This document shows positions 61,494-64,000 of a DNA stretch of 64,000 nucleotides, in pieces. The position numbers and the translations under genes are program-made. Every line of letters starts with the position of its first letter. Within the stretch, counting starts at the first letter, position 1. The notes beneath the pieces are model-generated. The model worked only from the letters and a program-made list of their open reading frames with translations. It was not told the origin of the DNA and did not search any database. This DNA is from Alisma plantago-aquatica (lineage: Eukaryota; Streptophyta; Magnoliopsida; Alismatales; Alismataceae): the NCBI GenBank assembly GCA_963693085.1, contig OY856409.1, positions 1,617,351,711 to 1,617,415,710 of the forward strand, given 5' to 3'.

Positions 61494-62300
61494 TTGGGTA
61501 CAATAAAAGGATCAAATTACACAAGCCCTAACTTGTCCAAGTTCAAGTCAAAATCTATGCAAATGTGCAATTTGGGAAATCACTCCACGAAGGAGAAAGA
61601 GTACAAGAAAGATAGCGAATACAAGAGGAAGGACAAGAAGGAGAGGAGACACAAAGACATGGCTCATGTAGTTTGGGAAGGATCATCCTCTAGTGTCTCA
61701 AGCTTCGATGAATATGAAGAGTGCCACCTTGCTCTCATGGCTTCTACATGGGAAGATATTGGTGAGGTAATATTGCATTAGTTAGCTAAAGAAACTCTTA
61801 TTGACATGCATGTCACTACTCATTCTTCTTATTCTAAATGTAAATCTAAAAAGAAGAGGTTAGATAAGATCATTGATGATTTGTATAGCAAAATGAGAAG
61901 ATTCATCTTGAGAGAATTGCTACCTTGCAAGGCCAATTTCTTGATCTTGAGCACCAATACAATGGAGTTGAGATAGAGAATGGTGTCTGGCATTAATAAC
62001 ACTGAATATCTTAAGGAAGACAACCAAAGGTGCCTAAATGAGCTTGAGATACTTAAAACAATAAATGTTCCACTTAAGCTTATTGTAGATACTCGTAGAG
62101 ATGAGAGAGATGTTTATCTCAAAGAAATTCAATTGCTAAAATATGAAAATGCTAGGTTTCTTAGTCAAGTAAATGATTTATCTTCTAGACCTATTTTTCC
62201 TAGTAATGAGGTTACTTTCAATATTCCTGAAAAAGACTCACAATTAGAAGAAGATGGGTTGTAGACTTAGTGTAGTCCACCTCCATTAGGAATTTCTAGG
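61494..62300 (+). pseudogene. Retroelement gag remnant, Lys/Glu-rich with coiled coil
   Basis: A frame at 61494-61781 has a degraded zinc knuckle ('CNLGNHST'), a basic Lys/Glu/Arg run ('KRKDKKERRHKDMAHVVW'), a Ser-rich patch and 'LALMAS'. This order (knuckle, KKxK linker, acidic/Ser patch, CLMA) is typical of the end of gag in many plant Copia elements. After breaks a second frame (61980-62264) has heptad-like Leu/Asn/Glu spacing, as in the coiled-coil part before the protease. Stops and a frameshift near 61800-61980 break it. It may belong to the element whose LTR-like units lie just upstream. Confidence 0.65.
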
Positions 62301-63354
62301 ATTGCTACCACCTCCAATAAAATGTATTAGTCAATATTCCAATATACAACTATTTTTTCTCAGAAAACAAAAAGTACACACAGACATAACACATGACAAA
62401 AGAGAGGACTTTCATAACCAAAATGTATTCCCATGCTACATTTCTTTGAGCAGCAAGATCTCTATAGTAGCATTACAGGGCGTACCCTTGTCCTTATGCT
62501 TGAACCTGATCTTGTTCAAAGTTGTGGTCCAATTGATGATGTGGTTTTGGACATAGAGAAAGAGAGGATTTGACATGGTGAATCACAACGTATATGAAAA
62601 AAAATACATTAATGATCACACACTAGACATTTTTTATAAATTCAGAAGGAATATGTTCATCTGGCCAAGCATTTCAAACTATATAAAACATGTATCCCCA
62701 TCGTATCCCCCTAAAGAGACATCCGACCTCCTCTGAATTGTAAAAAAAAATGTATCCTAAAAACAAAACTTCAAAAGATCACCCATAAAAAGCATCAACT
62801 GTCAACCACCTCTGAGTATTATATCCAACCCAGTATCTATCCACAAACATCTAATGTAAGGAATGACCAAAGCTTCAAGGTGGATTAAACCCCTTATGCA
62901 TTGAGAAAGGGCATAGGGATATATGTACGCCACCAAACTTGCACTATGATCACCAAGTCTCCCTATATATGTAGCTACAATGTTAGTGACCATATGAGAA
63001 TGCTACACCAAGCATGCCCAATTCTCCACTACATCTTGTATCACTTGTAATCTTCTGTTGGCATCTTACATCCATTTTCAGCATCTGTAGCACAATAAGA
63101 TCATCTGTTTCTATGGTATTAACCATTAGGTTCGTCTCCTTCCATACCTTTATATGAATAATAACGACATGAGAGAATGCAAAATAATAATTCATAGAAT
63201 TCAGCTTTGATCTGAATGCTAGAACAATAGTCCCATTATATCGTCAACCAATTTTGAGTTTTCTCCCAAGTGTCTCCTCCCTCTTCCAAAGACAGTATTT
63301 AGTTTGAGATTTTGAAAACCTAGTGGGTGCCATTTTATAATCTCCAAATGTATT
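62301..63354. other. Unassigned DNA, no gene seen
   Basis: Short frames at 62302-62556, 62802-62993 and 62983-63195 lack family features. No protease or integrase motif could be read after the gag remnant. Confidence 0.45.
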
Positions 63355-64000
63355 GTAACATCCATGACCTGGGTTATGGCTTAACCCTAGAAGTTTTTCT
63401 TAAGTAAGTTATTTACAAACTTTTACTAATCTTTTGAAAAGTAATTAAGACTCTTTGTGAAGTTTATTTTCAAGTTTGAGCTTATTTGCAAACTATTTAT
63501 GCATTATATGATAGTTTGAGTGTAAAGTGCAATTTATCCAAGATGAGGGGTTATATTGCAAAATGTTACATTTTGAATGTACCTTAAGCATTTTAACATC
63601 AGAAGAGAGAGAATGATGCTAAGTGGTGGCTTATGGAAAGCCTAAATTCCAAGTTATAACTTGTATGAATAATGTTAATGGTTTGTGCACCAATTTTGGT
63701 ACAAATTGTAAATTATCTAAAATGAAGGGTTGATGTGAAAATTACCACTTATAGAGTATCCCTACTCCTCCCTAGTATCATCTAGAGGAGAGAGATAGAA
63801 GGATCCACTGTGTTTGAATCATCTTGGAGTGGTAGCATTCTTGGTGATGGAAAGACCAAGGAAATGTATAGTTGAAATATTTGTATGAGATATATCGAGT
63901 TGTAGACTTGATATAGGAGTGCCTATCGGACAAGGACCATTGAAGGGAGTCTCCTATTGGTTTGTTGACTCTTAGCAAAAGCCATGACGGGCTAAGCACC
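63355..64000 (+). repeat. Possible LTR start, running off the window
   Basis: TGTAACATCCATGACC near 63355 resembles the TGTAACAYCC start common to LTRs of plant Gypsy elements of the Tekay/Del type. The following DNA has no coding frame. No polypurine tract or second LTR is visible, so the call is tentative. Confidence 0.35.

Overview
The window is plant nuclear DNA from a repeat-rich angiosperm genome. It holds plant-type transposons only: a CACTA (En/Spm) element, tRNA-derived SINEs, RTE- and L1-type LINEs, Copia elements primed by initiator tRNA-Met, and solo LTRs. Nothing in it fixes the species. I found no intact single-copy host gene, no rRNA or true tRNA gene, no organelle insert and no CRISPR array. 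Outside the GC-rich LTR/CACTA block (about 37-49.6 kb) the sequence is strongly AT-rich, and most short open frames in it look like chance.

Layout. 0-7.5 kb: AT-rich repeats in inverted orientation at both ends, enclosing a 5'-truncated RTE-type LINE with a perfect 14-bp target-site duplication (TSD) and a scrap of L1 LINE. 7.5-17.6 kb: decayed DNA with a Tnt1-like Copia RT/RNase H remnant plus LTR (10.8-12.6 kb) and an internally deleted L1 (13.3-15.6 kb). 17.6-24.9 kb: a MITE set inside a TA microsatellite, two tandem SINE copies, a truncated SINE and a SINE with a 14-bp TSD. 24.9-31.0 kb: a complete but dead Copia element with recognisable LTRs, PBS, gag, protease, integrase, RT, RNase H and polypurine tract. 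31-37.9 kb: older repeats, a purine-rich tract and a doubtful gene-like stretch.

37.9-49.6 kb is the best-resolved part. A 272-bp tandem repeat carries a solo LTR (38343-39675, TSD GTCTG). Next to it, inverted, lies a complete non-autonomous LTR retrotransposon of the same family (40005-49615, TSD ATATC). A 6372-bp CACTA transposon (41527-47898, TSD GGA) sits in its short internal region. The CACTA carries one 13-exon gene that I could trace exon by exon: a plant En/Spm accessory (TNP1/Transposase_24-like) region joined to a C-terminal Ulp1-type cysteine protease. All 13 exons keep frame (2313 nt), with a single in-frame TAA in exon 5. The DDE transposase gene (TNPD) is missing, so the element would depend on a helper.

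49.6-64 kb: featureless DNA, a repeat shared with 31-32 kb, then three diverged copies of an LTR-like unit in tandem (53.2-60.6 kb), a retroelement gag remnant (61.5-62.3 kb) and a possible LTR start running off the right edge.

The sequences do not form a working pathway. They record successive insertions. The only coding unit close to functional is the CACTA gene.
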